Source of the DNA: Desulfovibrio desulfuricans
Lineage (GTDB): Bacteria; Desulfobacterota; Desulfovibrionia; Desulfovibrionales; Desulfovibrionaceae
Assembly: GCF_024460775.1 (NCBI RefSeq)
Contig: NZ_JANFYZ010000001.1
Location: 372,001 to 436,000, forward strand
Direction of reading: 5' to 3'
Length of the DNA stretch: 64,000 bases
Each line of letters opens with the position of its first letter. Within the stretch, counting starts at the first letter, position 1. The translations under genes and the position numbers were made by a program. Positions 28,660 to 38,497 of this stretch are shown here, one piece after another. The notes beneath the pieces were generated by a model. That model had not been told where the DNA came from. It saw only the letters and a list, made by a program, of their open reading frames with translations, and made no database searches.

Positions 28660-29589
28660 ATGGCACATCCACGCACCAAAGCCCCTGCCCTGGCAACCCT
28701 TTTACCCCTGTGGCGGGATTTTTTGCTGGCCCAGCGCGGCCTTTCGCCCAATACGGTTGAAGCCTACGGGCAGGATATTGAGAGTTTTTTTCTGTATCGG
28801 CAGGAGCTGGCCCAGGGCGCGGCGGAAGAATCCCTGCCCGACCCCGATGAGCAGGAGATTTTTCTGTATCTTGCCTGGCTGCGCGCGCGGCAGAACACGG
28901 GGCGCACCCTTGCACGGCGACTTTCCGCCCTGCGGGCTTTTTTCGCCTTTGCCGTTGATGAAGGCAGACTGCGTAAAAACCCCGCTGAATTGCTGGAAAA
29001 CCCCAAGTTGCCCCAGCACCTGCCGGAGGTGCTGACCAGAGACGAAGTGGAATCCCTGCTTGCCCAGCCAGACCTGCGCGACAAAAGCGGCAGGCGCGAC
29101 CGCTGCATGCTTGAGCTTCTGTACGCGGCAGGCTTGCGCGTTTCTGAGCTGTGCACCATGTGCGTGCCGGATCTTGACCTGCAACGTGGCCTTGTGCGCG
29201 TTTTTGGCAAGGGCTCCAAGGAAAGGCTGGTGCCCCTGCACGACCTGATGCAGCAAATGCTGGCAGACTATATCAGCGCATGCAGGCCTCTTTTTGCGCC
29301 CACAGGCAACCAGCTTTTCGTCAACCGATCGGGCCGCGCCCTGACGCGCCAGTACGTGTGGAAAATGGTTAAAAAATATGCGCTTGAGGCTGGCATCCGC
29401 CGCGCCATTTCGCCACATACGTTCAGGCATTCCTTTGCCACGCACCTGCTCGAGGGCGGCGCTGACCTGCGCGCCGTGCAGATGCTGCTTGGCCATGCCG
29501 ACATAAGCGCCACAGAAATTTATACCCATGTGCAGGCCGAACGCCTGCGCGGCATACACCATCAATTCCACCCCCGGAGCCGCCAGTGA
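28660..29589 (+). CDS. xerD: Tyrosine recombinase XerC/XerD
   Basis: Site-specific recombinase that resolves chromosome dimers at dif, activated by FtsK. It is 309 residues. The N-terminal SAM-like DNA-binding domain (about 12-110) is followed by the catalytic domain with Arg in AAGLRVSEL, Lys in GKGSKER, HTFRHSFATHLLEGG, the LGHADIS His and the Tyr in TEIYTH. XerC versus XerD cannot be decided alone; the length and final motifs favour the XerD type. It is the first gene of the mutS operon. Confidence 0.9.
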   Translation: MAHPRTKAPALATLLPLWRDFLLAQRGLSPNTVEAYGQDIESFFLYRQELAQGAAEESLPDPDEQEIFLYLAWLRARQNTGRTLARRLSALRAFFAFAVDEGRLRKNPAELLENPKLPQHLPEVLTRDEVESLLAQPDLRDKSGRRDRCMLELLYAAGLRVSELCTMCVPDLDLQRGLVRVFGKGSKERLVPLHDLMQQMLADYISACRPLFAPTGNQLFVNRSGRALTRQYVWKMVKKYALEAGIRRAISPHTFRHSFATHLLEGGADLRAVQMLLGHADISATEIYTHVQAERLRGIHHQFHPRSRQ

Positions 29590-32375
29590 TCCCCGCGCCG
29601 GAAACGACCCCACAGGCGGCGTCCGCTTCTGTGGCCACTACGTTGCAGCATCCAGCCGGAACAACGCTCATCACCTGCCACGCAAGTGCAGATTTTGACG
29701 CCTTTGCAGCCATGCTGGCGGCCCGATTTCTTTACTCCCCGCATGTGCTGCTCTTTCCCGGCACGCAGGAACGCGGCCTGCAAAAACTCATTGCCGGGCT
29801 GGATACGGCGGCGCTGGGCATTGTGGAAACTCCTGCAATTCCGTGGGATTCCATAACCCGCCTTGTGGTTGTGGATACCCGTCAGCGTGGCCGCATAAGC
29901 CATGTGGCCCAACTGCTCGACCGTGATGACGTAACCGTGGAACTGTGGGATCACCACCCGGATTCCACGGACGACATCACAAGCCCGCACACGCACATGG
30001 CGCACATCGGCTCTGTCACAAGCCTCATTGTGCAGGCCATTTCGCAGCGGGGCCTCAGCCTCAGCGCGGACGATGCCACCCTGCTGGGTCTTGGCATTTA
30101 TGGCGATACCGGCTCTTTCACCTACTCTTCAACCACGCAGGCCGATTTTATGGCGGCGGCATGGCTGCTCGGGCAGGGCATGGATGTGAACCGCATCGAC
30201 GCTCTGGCAGCCCACGAGCTCACGAGCCTGCACATTCAGGCCCTGAACAGCCTGCTGGAATCCACCCAGACGTACAACATCAACAATGTTCAGGTAACGC
30301 TTTCAGAAGCCGCCATGGAGCATTATCTGGGTGATTTCGCCTATCTGGCCCACCGCCTTATGGAAATGGAAAAATTCCCGGTGCTGTTTGCCATCGGGCT
30401 TATGGACGACCGTATTCAGGTGGTGGCCCGCAGCCGCAACGAGGCCATCAACGTTGGCGACATCTGCGCGGCCCTTGGCGGCGGCGGGCATGCCTACGCG
30501 GCTTCGGCCTCGGTGCGCTCCATGACAGTGCACGAGGTACGCGATGTAATTTTGCGCCACCTCTACGCCCAGGCTTATCCCGATAAAACCGCGCGCGAGT
30601 ATATGTCTTCGCCAGCAGTGGGCATTGAGGCCACCGCCACCATTCATGAGGCGGATGAACTCATGCTCCACTTCGGGCTCAAGGCCGTGCCGGTCTTCAT
30701 GCCCGATACCCGCCAGTGCATCGGCCTGCTGGATGCCCTCACGGCCTCGCGGGCCAGCGCCCACGGTCTTGGCGCATCCACGGTTGAAGACTACATGAGC
30801 CGCAGAATCACCACACTGCCGCCGGATGCAACGCTCAAGGATCTGACCACGACCATCGTGGGAGGCCGCCAGCGCCTTGTGCCCATTGTGGAAGACGACA
30901 AGGTTATCGGCGTGGTCACGCGCACCGACCTTATCAATGTTTTTGCGCAGGAGCCGGGCCATATGCCGGAACCTCGCTCCACCGGCGGCAAGGAGCGCAA
31001 CCTCGGCAAGCTCATACAGGACAGACTGCCTCTTGCCAGCCGCAACATGCTGCATCTTGCGGGCAGGCTGGGCAGGGAACTTGGGCTGCCGGTCTACGCC
31101 GTGGGCGGCTTTGTGCGCGACCTTCTGCTCCAGCGCCCCAACCAGGATATTGATCTGGTGGTGGAGGGCAATGGCATAGCGCTTGCGCGGGCGCTGGCAA
31201 AAGAACTCAACGGGCGGGTGCGCGAGCACCAGAAGTTCCTCACCTCGGTGGTCATTTACACCGATGCCGCAGGGGCAGAAGCCCGCATCGACGTAGCCAC
31301 GGCGCGCCTTGAATACTATGAATACCCAGCGGCCCTGCCCACGGTTGAACTTTCGTCCATCAAGATGGATCTGTTCCGCCGCGATTTTTCCATCAACGCG
31401 CTGGCTGTGCGGCTTGATTGCGAGCCGTTCGGCCAGTTGGTGGATTTTTTCGGCGGGCAACGCGACATCAAGGAGCGCGTCATCAGGGTGCTGCACACCC
31501 TGAGCTTTGTGGAAGACCCCACCCGCTGCCTCAGGGCTGTGCGCTTTGAGCAGCGCTATAACTTCCATATCGGGGCAGGTACGGAAAAACTCATCAAGAA
31601 CGCCCTCAAACTCAAGCTCATGGACAAGCTCTCGGGCTTTCGGCTGTTCCACGAATTTCAGCATATCTGCGATGAGGACGACCCTTCAGCCTGCATTGCG
31701 CGGCTCGACCAGCTTGGCGTGCTGGAGGCGGTTTCTCCCCTGCTGTCGCTTAATCCCACGCGCAAAAACCTGCTGCTGCGGCTTCAGGAAACACTCACGT
31801 GGTACAGACTGCTGTATTTTGAAGAGGCAGCCCAACCCTGGCTGGCCTTCTTTCTGGCCCTCAACCACAACATGAGCTATGCCGATACGGCAAATCACTA
31901 TCAGCGCATGGGCCTGCCCGAACCCCGGCGGGCCGACATTCTGCGCCAGCGCGAGCACATGCGCGTGGTGCGCGGCAAGCTGGAACCGTGGCAAAAAGAC
32001 CATGAGGCAGGCAAGGAGAGCATCAGCGCCCTGTGCGCCCTGCTACGCCCCCTCTCGCTCGAATGCCTGCTCTACCTTATGGCAGACACAAGCGACGCCG
32101 CCCTGCAAAAAAACCTTTCGCGCTACATTACCCAGTGGCGCAAAGAAAAAACGGATGTGAGCGGCGAAGACCTGCGCATCATGGGGCTGGAACCCGGCCC
32201 CGCCTTTGGGCGCATTCTGGACGCCGTGCTTGCTGCCAAGCTTGACGGCACTGCTGCAACGCCAGAGCAACAGATGGACCTGGCGCGCAGCCTCGTGTGC
32301 AGTATTGGCGCAAAATCAGGCAATGGGAATGAAGAACAAACCAGTAGGAATTCTTCACTTGCCCAGCGTTTATAA
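29586..32375 (+). CDS. DHH-CBS-tRNA nucleotidyltransferase
   Basis: A 929-residue fusion. A DHH phosphoesterase head (SADFDAF, VDTRQRG, WDHHPDS) and DHHA1 (GGGGHAYAASA) occupy residues 25-330. A CBS pair follows (about 335-455). The C-terminal class II nucleotidyltransferase has the VGGFVRDLLL and DIDLVVEG motifs and RRDFSINAL. This architecture occurs in A-adding enzymes of split CCA-adding systems, and the C-terminal half is expected to finish tRNA 3' ends. The GTG start overlaps the xer stop by 4 bases. Confidence 0.92.
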   Translation: MIPAPETTPQAASASVATTLQHPAGTTLITCHASADFDAFAAMLAARFLYSPHVLLFPGTQERGLQKLIAGLDTAALGIVETPAIPWDSITRLVVVDTRQRGRISHVAQLLDRDDVTVELWDHHPDSTDDITSPHTHMAHIGSVTSLIVQAISQRGLSLSADDATLLGLGIYGDTGSFTYSSTTQADFMAAAWLLGQGMDVNRIDALAAHELTSLHIQALNSLLESTQTYNINNVQVTLSEAAMEHYLGDFAYLAHRLMEMEKFPVLFAIGLMDDRIQVVARSRNEAINVGDICAALGGGGHAYAASASVRSMTVHEVRDVILRHLYAQAYPDKTAREYMSSPAVGIEATATIHEADELMLHFGLKAVPVFMPDTRQCIGLLDALTASRASAHGLGASTVEDYMSRRITTLPPDATLKDLTTTIVGGRQRLVPIVEDDKVIGVVTRTDLINVFAQEPGHMPEPRSTGGKERNLGKLIQDRLPLASRNMLHLAGRLGRELGLPVYAVGGFVRDLLLQRPNQDIDLVVEGNGIALARALAKELNGRVREHQKFLTSVVIYTDAAGAEARIDVATARLEYYEYPAALPTVELSSIKMDLFRRDFSINALAVRLDCEPFGQLVDFFGGQRDIKERVIRVLHTLSFVEDPTRCLRAVRFEQRYNFHIGAGTEKLIKNALKLKLMDKLSGFRLFHEFQHICDEDDPSACIARLDQLGVLEAVSPLLSLNPTRKNLLLRLQETLTWYRLLYFEEAAQPWLAFFLALNHNMSYADTANHYQRMGLPEPRRADILRQREHMRVVRGKLEPWQKDHEAGKESISALCALLRPLSLECLLYLMADTSDAALQKNLSRYITQWRKEKTDVSGEDLRIMGLEPGPAFGRILDAVLAAKLDGTAATPEQQMDLARSLVCSIGAKSGNGNEEQTSRNSSLAQRL

Positions 32376-32395
32376 GAGGTGTATACAAACCAACT

Positions 32396-32938
32396 ATGAA
32401 ACAACTATGGGCTCCATGGCGCATTGAGTACATTCTTGGCCCCAAGCCAGACTCCTGCGTGTTCTGCCTCCCCGAGCATACGGCGGATGACGAGCAGCGC
32501 CTGGTACTGCACAGAGGCCGTATGGCCTTTGTCATCATGAACAAGTTCCCGTATAATAACGGGCACATCATGGTGTGCCCATACCGGCACGTTATGCTGC
32601 TGGCTGACCTCAAGCCGGAAGAAACCCATGAAATCATGGATCTTTTACAGCAGTGCACGGTAATCTTAAAGCAGCACTTTAACTGTGAAGGCATCAATAT
32701 CGGCCTGAACCAGGGGCAGGCAGCGGGCGCGGGCATTCGCGAACATCTGCACTTTCACTTGGTGCCGCGCTGGACGGGCGACTCTTCATTCATGGCAGTG
32801 TTTGACGAAGTGCGCACCATGCCCGAACACTTGAGCCGCACCTATGCGGCACTGAAACCGTATTTCACGAATGGCGCGGCCAATGGCAAGCAAGACCGCG
32901 CCGCTTCCACGCCCGGGCAGGAAGGTTGCGGCTCGTAA
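32396..32938 (+). CDS. HIT-family hydrolase, Ap4A phosphorylase-like
   Basis: Nucleotide hydrolase or transferase of the histidine-triad family, 180 residues. The triad is HLHFHLVPRW with the upstream NLGQ-like NQGQAAGAG, and there is an N-terminal CVFC zinc motif typical of the bacterial clade near eukaryotic Ap4A phosphorylases. The role is probably removal of dinucleoside polyphosphates. GAGGTG lies somewhat far (about 15 bases) from the ATG. The gene is in the operon before the LapA-like gene and mutS. Confidence 0.88.
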   Translation: MKQLWAPWRIEYILGPKPDSCVFCLPEHTADDEQRLVLHRGRMAFVIMNKFPYNNGHIMVCPYRHVMLLADLKPEETHEIMDLLQQCTVILKQHFNCEGINIGLNQGQAAGAGIREHLHFHLVPRWTGDSSFMAVFDEVRTMPEHLSRTYAALKPYFTNGAANGKQDRAASTPGQEGCGS

Positions 32939-33095
32939 GGGCTGCATGACCTTGTGGCGGGGATTGTCTTTTTCGCAGGGGGCGACAAAGACCGGCTGGA
33001 GAGCGCGATGCTGTGCCCTCTTGGGCGATGCGGCATTCTCAAAAAGCCCGTGAAGTTTTTTTGAGATAGCTTTATTTAGCCTGAGGAGTATGTCT

Positions 33096-33536
33096 ATGCG
33101 GTATATCAAAGTATTTTTGCTCGCCATTCTCTTTTTCCTCGCCCTTGTGTTCTTTTTTCAGAACCAGGGTGCGCTCTCCCAGAGCATGGTGCTCACGCTC
33201 AACCTGTTCTTTATTCCCGCCATGTCTTCCATCGCCCTGCCCTTTTATTTTCTGGTCATCGCGGCCTTCGCCTGTGGCGCCTTGATGACTCTGGGCTTTC
33301 TGGTGTGGGACAAGGTCAATCTGACCGCCCGCCTGATGAAGCAAAAATGGCAGATCAGCAGCCTTGAGCGCGAACTGGAAAAGACCAAGAAAAAGCTTGG
33401 CGCAGACACAGCTCGTGCGCAGTTCTTGAGCAAGAACGGCAAGGCCGAAGCCCAGCCCGCTCCTGTGGCCCCCGCTGCCGCAACTGCTGTTGCCGCCGAA
33501 GAATCACTGGTTCCGGATCCTGACAAGCAGCACTAG
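33096..33536 (+). CDS. LapA-like membrane protein (DUF1049)
   Basis: A 146-residue inner-membrane protein with two N-terminal membrane helices (about 3-20 and 40-65), then a coiled coil (ISSLERELEKTKKKLG) and an Ala/Pro-rich tail. This is the LapA/YciS layout, linked in other bacteria to lipopolysaccharide control and tetratricopeptide partner LapB. GAGGAG lies 7 bases before the ATG at 33096; an ATG 6 bases earlier is too close. No LapB is adjacent. Confidence 0.85.
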   Translation: MRYIKVFLLAILFFLALVFFFQNQGALSQSMVLTLNLFFIPAMSSIALPFYFLVIAAFACGALMTLGFLVWDKVNLTARLMKQKWQISSLERELEKTKKKLGADTARAQFLSKNGKAEAQPAPVAPAAATAVAAEESLVPDPDKQH

Positions 33537-33646
33537 ACTTTTCTCAATCCGCTTTGTGGCGCTGTTCGGCTGAGGGTCTGGGCAGCGCCATAATTTTTTT
33601 ATGGCTGCGGTAAGCCGCAACCGTCACCATCACACCAAGAATTATT

Positions 33647-36400
33647 ATGTCAGAAGCCCCCGTAAAACTGACTCCCATGTTTGAACAGTACATGGGCATC
33701 AAGGCCGAACACCCCGATGCCCTGCTGTTCTACCGTATGGGCGACTTTTATGAACTGTTTCTTGAAGACGCCAAGGTCGCGGCCCGTGAACTTCAGATTG
33801 CCCTCACCAGCCGCAGCAGGGACGCAGAAAACCCCATCCCCATGTGCGGCGTGCCGTGGCATGCGGTGGAGGGCTACGTGGCCCAGCTCATCGACAAGGG
33901 CTACCACGTTGCCATCTGCGACCAGACAGAAGACCCAAAGGCCGCCAAGGGGCTGGTCAAAAGGGCTGTTACGCGCGTTATCACGCCAGGCACAGTGCTG
34001 GAAGACGCCAACCTCGCCAGCAAGAGCCATAACTTTTTGGGTGCGCTGTGCCCTTCCGCCTCGGGGGGGGCTGGCGGCCTTGCCTGGGCAGATATTTCCA
34101 CCGGTCAGTGGTCAGGCGTTGAGTTCAAGCGCGAGGCCGAACTGTGGCAGTGGGCGCAAAAACTCGCCCCGCGCGAGCTGCTGGTGCCGGAAGGGGTCGA
34201 GCCGCCCCAACGGTGCATTCTGGAAGGCATAAGGCTTGTGCGCATGCCTGCGCCCCAGTTTGACCTTAAACGCGCCACAGAGCGCGTTATAGCCGCTCAG
34301 GGGGTACGCGAGGCAGGTGCTCTTGGGCTGGAAGGCAAGCCGGAACTCATGCGGGCTTGCGGCGCGCTGCTGGTTTATCTGAGCCAGACGCAGATGCGCA
34401 ACCCCGACCACCTCATGCCCTTTGCCCCCCTTGATCTTGGCCGCCGTCTGCTCATTGACGATGTGACCGAGCGCAACCTTGAAATTTTCTGCCGCCTCAA
34501 TGGCCGCAAGGGCAAGGGCACCCTGCGCCATGTACTGGACGACACCATGACTCCCATGGGCGGCAGGCTGCTTGAAGACATGCTCCGCCACCCCTGGCGC
34601 GAGCTTGGCCCCATCACCCGCGTTCAGGACGCGGTGGCCTTTTTTCATGCGGACGATGCCCGCCGCGCCGCACTGCGCGAGGCTTTGAAAAATGTCTACG
34701 ATCTGGAGCGCCTCTCCACGCGCATCAGCCTGAATCAGGGCGCGCCGCGTGATTTTATTGCCCTGCGCAACAGCCTTGCGGCCCTGCCGGATGTGTATGC
34801 CGCCCTGCAAGCGGCTGGAACGCCTTCCGGAGCGAACTCTGACACAACTTCCGCTCCTGCGGGTCAGATGCCCAAGAGCGTTGCCGATGTGGTCAAGTCG
34901 TGGGACAACATGCAAGACTGCGCGGCCCTGCTGCAAAGCGCCCTCGTGGACAGCCCCCCTGCGGTCATTACCGAGGGCGGCCTGTTCAAAACCGGCTATA
35001 ATGCGGAACTTGACCGCCTGCTTGATCTGGCGGAACACGGCGAGCAGAAGCTCCAAAACATGCTGGCCGAGGAACAGGAAAAAACGGGCATCAGCAAGCT
35101 CAAGCTGGGCTTTAACCGTGTGTTCGGCTATTATTACGAGCTTACGCGCGCGGCCCACAGCGGCCCTGCGCCCTTCCATTTTATCCGCCGCCAGAGCCTT
35201 GCCAATGCCGAGCGCTTCACCACTGTGGAGCTGAAAGAGCTTGAAGAAGAGCTTCTCTCTGCCGCAGACAAGCGCAAGACGCTGGAATACTCGCTGTTTC
35301 AGGATTTGCGCACCCACATGGCCGCCCAGCGCGAACGCATCATCCACGCGGCGGATATGGTTGCCCAGCTCGATTACTGGCAGAGCCTTGCGCAGGTGGG
35401 CCGCACCAACAACTGGTGCAGGCCGGAGCTTGACGCGGAGGCCAATCTGGACATCCGCGAAGGGCGGCATCCTGTGGTTGAAGCCATGCTTGGCCGCGCC
35501 AACTTTGTGCCCAACGACTTTCGCCTTGATGCCGGTCGCCGCCTGTGCCTGCTCACAGGCCCCAACATGGCGGGTAAATCCACCGTGCTGCGGCAAGTTG
35601 CCATCATCAGCCTGCTGGCGCAGATGGGTTCCATGGTTCCTGCCAGCGCCGCCCGCCTTGGGCTGGTAGACCGACTGTTTTCGCGCGTGGGCGCATCAGA
35701 CAACCTCGCCCAGGGCCAGAGCACCTTTATGGTGGAAATGATGGAAACGGCCCGCATTCTGCGTCAGGCCACCCGCCGCAGCCTTGTGATTCTGGACGAA
35801 ATTGGCCGGGGCACCAGCACCTATGACGGCGTTGCCCTGGCCTGGGCCGTGGTGGAAGACCTCGCAAAGCGGGCTGGCGGCGACCTGCGCACCCTCTTTG
35901 CCACCCACTACCACGAACTGACCGCGCTGGAAGGCCGCATTGCGGGCGTGTTCACCATGAACATCGCCATCCGCGAATACAACAACGACATTCTCTTTCT
36001 GCACAAGCTGGTTCCCGGCCCTTCGGACCGCAGCTACGGCGTGGAGGTGGCCCGCCTTGCGGGTGTGCCCGGCCCCGTGGTGCAGCGGGCCAGAGCCATT
36101 TTGCAGGGGCTTGAGCGTGGGCGCGACAACGCCAGAAAAACCGTGGTTTCTGCGGTGTCTCTGCCGGGCCTGAGTCTGCCGGAGCCAGCAAAAAAAGAGC
36201 CGGAACTGCCGGAAATTGCCGCTGCGCCGCCGCGCACGGAACACCCGCTTGTTCTGCTGCTGCGCGAGCTTAATCCTGACGAACTCAGCCCGCTGGACGC
36301 CCTGCGCCTGCTTATGGAATGGAAAAAACTGTGGAGCGACAGCCCGGAATCTGCCCCGCAAACAGACGCCTTGCCGCCGGACGAGGATGCCCATGAGTGA
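33647..36400 (+). CDS. mutS: DNA mismatch repair protein MutS
   Basis: Mismatch recognition ATPase of 917 residues. The N-terminal mismatch-binding domain begins with MFEQYMGIKAEHPDALLFYRM and contains the FYE motif (GDFYELF). The lever and clamp follow, then the ATPase with Walker A GPNMAGKST (about residue 637), DEIGRGTST and THYHEL. The C-terminal 90 residues are Pro-rich and end with a MutS-type LSPLDALRLLMEWKKL helix. The stop overlaps the DUF1992 start by 8 bases. Confidence 0.97.
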   Translation: MSEAPVKLTPMFEQYMGIKAEHPDALLFYRMGDFYELFLEDAKVAARELQIALTSRSRDAENPIPMCGVPWHAVEGYVAQLIDKGYHVAICDQTEDPKAAKGLVKRAVTRVITPGTVLEDANLASKSHNFLGALCPSASGGAGGLAWADISTGQWSGVEFKREAELWQWAQKLAPRELLVPEGVEPPQRCILEGIRLVRMPAPQFDLKRATERVIAAQGVREAGALGLEGKPELMRACGALLVYLSQTQMRNPDHLMPFAPLDLGRRLLIDDVTERNLEIFCRLNGRKGKGTLRHVLDDTMTPMGGRLLEDMLRHPWRELGPITRVQDAVAFFHADDARRAALREALKNVYDLERLSTRISLNQGAPRDFIALRNSLAALPDVYAALQAAGTPSGANSDTTSAPAGQMPKSVADVVKSWDNMQDCAALLQSALVDSPPAVITEGGLFKTGYNAELDRLLDLAEHGEQKLQNMLAEEQEKTGISKLKLGFNRVFGYYYELTRAAHSGPAPFHFIRRQSLANAERFTTVELKELEEELLSAADKRKTLEYSLFQDLRTHMAAQRERIIHAADMVAQLDYWQSLAQVGRTNNWCRPELDAEANLDIREGRHPVVEAMLGRANFVPNDFRLDAGRRLCLLTGPNMAGKSTVLRQVAIISLLAQMGSMVPASAARLGLVDRLFSRVGASDNLAQGQSTFMVEMMETARILRQATRRSLVILDEIGRGTSTYDGVALAWAVVEDLAKRAGGDLRTLFATHYHELTALEGRIAGVFTMNIAIREYNNDILFLHKLVPGPSDRSYGVEVARLAGVPGPVVQRARAILQGLERGRDNARKTVVSAVSLPGLSLPEPAKKEPELPEIAAAPPRTEHPLVLLLRELNPDELSPLDALRLLMEWKKLWSDSPESAPQTDALPPDEDAHE

Positions 36401-36797
36401 CGCCAATCCCTGGTCTGTCATCCAGCTTGTGGCGGAACGCCGCATTGAGGAAGCCCTGTCGCAGGGGGCCTTTGACAATCTGCCCGGCGCTGGCAAACCT
36501 CTTGAAATTGAAGACCTGAGCCATGTGCCGGAAGATATGCGCATGGCCTACAAGATACTGCGCAATGCTGGCTGCCTGCCGCCGGAGCTTGAGGAGCGCA
36601 AGGAACTGAACAGGCTTGTTGATCTGCTGGAGCAGTGCGAGGACGAGCAGGAACGAGTGCGCCAGATGCAAAGGGTGCGCTTTATGGTCACGCGGGCCAA
36701 AATGCGCTTTCAGCGGCCCATGCAGATTGAGCAGGATGATCCCTATTACGACTGCCTGCTGGACAGGCTGTCCGCCAATCCACGCAAGGCAGGCTGA
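36393..36797 (+). CDS. DUF1992 (DnaJ-C28-like) protein
   Basis: A 134-residue cytoplasmic helical protein. The N-terminal VAERRIEEALSQGAFDNLPG with GKPLEIEDL is the DUF1992 signature, found in bacteria and in human DNAJC28. Function is unknown. The start overlaps the mutS end, so it is translationally coupled. A strong terminator follows 45 bases after the stop. Confidence 0.9.
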   Translation: MSDANPWSVIQLVAERRIEEALSQGAFDNLPGAGKPLEIEDLSHVPEDMRMAYKILRNAGCLPPELEERKELNRLVDLLEQCEDEQERVRQMQRVRFMVTRAKMRFQRPMQIEQDDPYYDCLLDRLSANPRKAG

Positions 36798-36840
36798 TAT
36801 CGGCGGCAAGGGACATTCACCTGACCCCACAAAAAGCACA

Positions 36841-36870
36841 ATGGCCGGGAACATCCCGGCCATTTTTTTT
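36841..36870 (+). terminator. Terminator of the mutS operon
   Basis: A 10-bp perfect stem (ATGGCCGGGA / TCCCGGCCAT) with an ACA loop and a run of 7 T. Confidence 0.92.
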
Positions 36871-36926
36871 GCATTAAATCTGCAAGCCCGTTTCTACCAC
36901 AAAAATAAAACTTCCCATGACCTGCC

Positions 36927-37982
36927 CTAGTACAGGTCAGAATCCGCAGGCATTCTTTCCCAGTAAATACGGCCTTTTTTGCGATACTTGCGCAGCAGCA
37001 CATAGACGCTGCCCGGGCCTCCATCGTGCGGCTGGGCTGTGCAGAAGGCCAGCACCACCCGCTTGAAGGGATCCTGCGTCAGCCAGCTTTGCAGCTTTTC
37101 GCGCAGAACGCCCATGCCGTCAGGCGAATTGCGCCCACGGCCCGGCACCACCAGCACCGTGCGCAGGCCCTTGTACCAGCTTCCCTTAAAAAAACCGCGC
37201 AGAGCTTCAAATGCCTGCATCGCATTGAGGCCGTGCAGGTCAAGATGGGCCTCCGGGCTGAGGCCGCCAGCGCGGAGCTTGTTCAAAATCATCTGATCAA
37301 GGCCAACCACATGGCCCTCGAGGTATTCGTCAGAGAACGTCAGCGCAAACTCCAGCTTGCCATCCATGAAATCCTGAAGGCTCAGCTCGCCGTGAGGCGG
37401 TGGCGTTGCCGGGGCAGGAGCCGGGGCAACATCACGCCCGCCGCCAGTGAGGGGGCTTACCGTGCCCATGGCGGCAAGAAAGGCCGCAGCTTCGTCATCG
37501 TCCTCATGCTGAACGGGGCCAGATGCGGCGCTGGCAGGAGCCGCCTTGCCAGATGACGCCGTGCCAGGTGACGCATGGGCGCTCGGCGTCTGGGCCGCTC
37601 CCGGAGATGCCCCCACGGGTTTGCCAGCCTCCGGCGTTGTGCCCTTGGCCCTATTTTTTTTACCCTTGCCGCACTCTTCGGCCAGGGCATCGGCCATGCT
37701 GGTCAAGGCACCTCGTTCTTCCAGCGAAAAACCCGGATTTGCAGATTTGTGGTTGTTTTTGGCAGGGGTCACGCTGCTCACGGCGTTCAAAAACAGATCG
37801 CAGTCTTCATCCGAAACTTCAGCAACCAGCGTAGTGCCAGCAGACGCTATCACGCGTTTGCCCTTGCCTTGCCCGTGGTGCGTAGGTTTGCGCTCATTGC
37901 TGCCGTTTTTTTGCTTTTCGGGAAATTTTTTTGCGTTGAGCGCGCGGAACGGATTTGCCCCAAAGGCGTCTGCGTCAGACAT
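36927..37982 (-). CDS. Smr domain protein
   Basis: A 351-residue protein. The first 190 residues are low-complexity (Lys/Asn-rich, then Ala/Pro/Gly-rich) with no clear domain. The C-terminal third is an Smr (small MutS-related) domain with HLDLHGLNAMQAFEAL and PGRGRNSPDG, followed by AFCTAQPHDGGPGSVYVLLRK-type sequence. Smr domains act as nucleases on branched DNA or RNA. The start at 37982 follows GTGGAG. It is the last gene after secG, with a terminator between them. Confidence 0.88.
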   Translation of the reverse strand: MSDADAFGANPFRALNAKKFPEKQKNGSNERKPTHHGQGKGKRVIASAGTTLVAEVSDEDCDLFLNAVSSVTPAKNNHKSANPGFSLEERGALTSMADALAEECGKGKKNRAKGTTPEAGKPVGASPGAAQTPSAHASPGTASSGKAAPASAASGPVQHEDDDEAAAFLAAMGTVSPLTGGGRDVAPAPAPATPPPHGELSLQDFMDGKLEFALTFSDEYLEGHVVGLDQMILNKLRAGGLSPEAHLDLHGLNAMQAFEALRGFFKGSWYKGLRTVLVVPGRGRNSPDGMGVLREKLQSWLTQDPFKRVVLAFCTAQPHDGGPGSVYVLLRKYRKKGRIYWERMPADSDLY

Positions 37983-38010
37983 AACGGCTCCACTCATAAG
38001 GTATGCGAAT

Positions 38011-38040
38011 AAAAAAAGCCGCAGCACAGGCCGCGGCTTT
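38011..38040 (-). terminator. Terminator after secG
   Basis: On the minus strand AAAGCCGC is followed by a loop of 10 bases and GCGGCTTT with further T's. It lies between secG and the Smr gene and may allow read-through. Confidence 0.7.
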
Positions 38041-38062
38041 AGCAGTAAAACAGGTGCTGCGC

Positions 38063-38446
38063 TTATTGAGCCGCAGGCGCCGGGGCCTTCTGCTCGGCAG
38101 GAGCAGCGGGAACCACAGGAGCCGGGGTCGCTTCCGCTCCGGGCGTAACAGCCGGGGCGGCGGGCCTGGGAGCAGCAGGCTCTTCAATCTTCACGTCAAG
38201 AATCGTAGACTGATTGGAAGGACGCGAGCTTGTCACGAGGGTGTAGCTGAGCGACGTGATAACAAAAATCACGGCCATCAGGGCAGTCAGTTTGGCAAGA
38301 ATGCCGCCTGCGCCGCCGCTGCCGAACACAGAGCTGTTGCCACCGCCAAAAATCACGCCCATGCCTTCCTTGCCCGCCTGAAGCAGCACAAGAATAACCA
38401 GCAACACGCACACAATGATATGCAGCGTAAGAATGAGAGTCTGCAC
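38063..38446 (-). CDS. secG: Preprotein translocase subunit SecG
   Basis: Small inner-membrane part of the SecYEG channel, 127 residues. Two membrane helices (about 3-22 and 52-72) flank the conserved QAGKEGMGVIFGGGNSSVFG loop. The Ala/Pro-rich C-terminal tail of about 45 residues is longer than in E. coli. It follows tpiA by about 50 bases, as in many bacteria. Confidence 0.95.
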   Translation of the reverse strand: MQTLILTLHIIVCVLLVILVLLQAGKEGMGVIFGGGNSSVFGSGGAGGILAKLTALMAVIFVITSLSYTLVTSSRPSNQSTILDVKIEEPAAPRPAAPAVTPGAEATPAPVVPAAPAEQKAPAPAAQ

Positions 38447-38497
38447 GAATTCCTCCTCGCCGTCCGGCCACTGCCCGATGGCGCGCCCGAAGTGGGG

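Noticed and set aside
28505-28915. N-terminal extension of folK
   Set aside because: The frame is open but has no family similarity, overlaps the xer gene and lacks a ribosome site; the start at 28504 is well supported.
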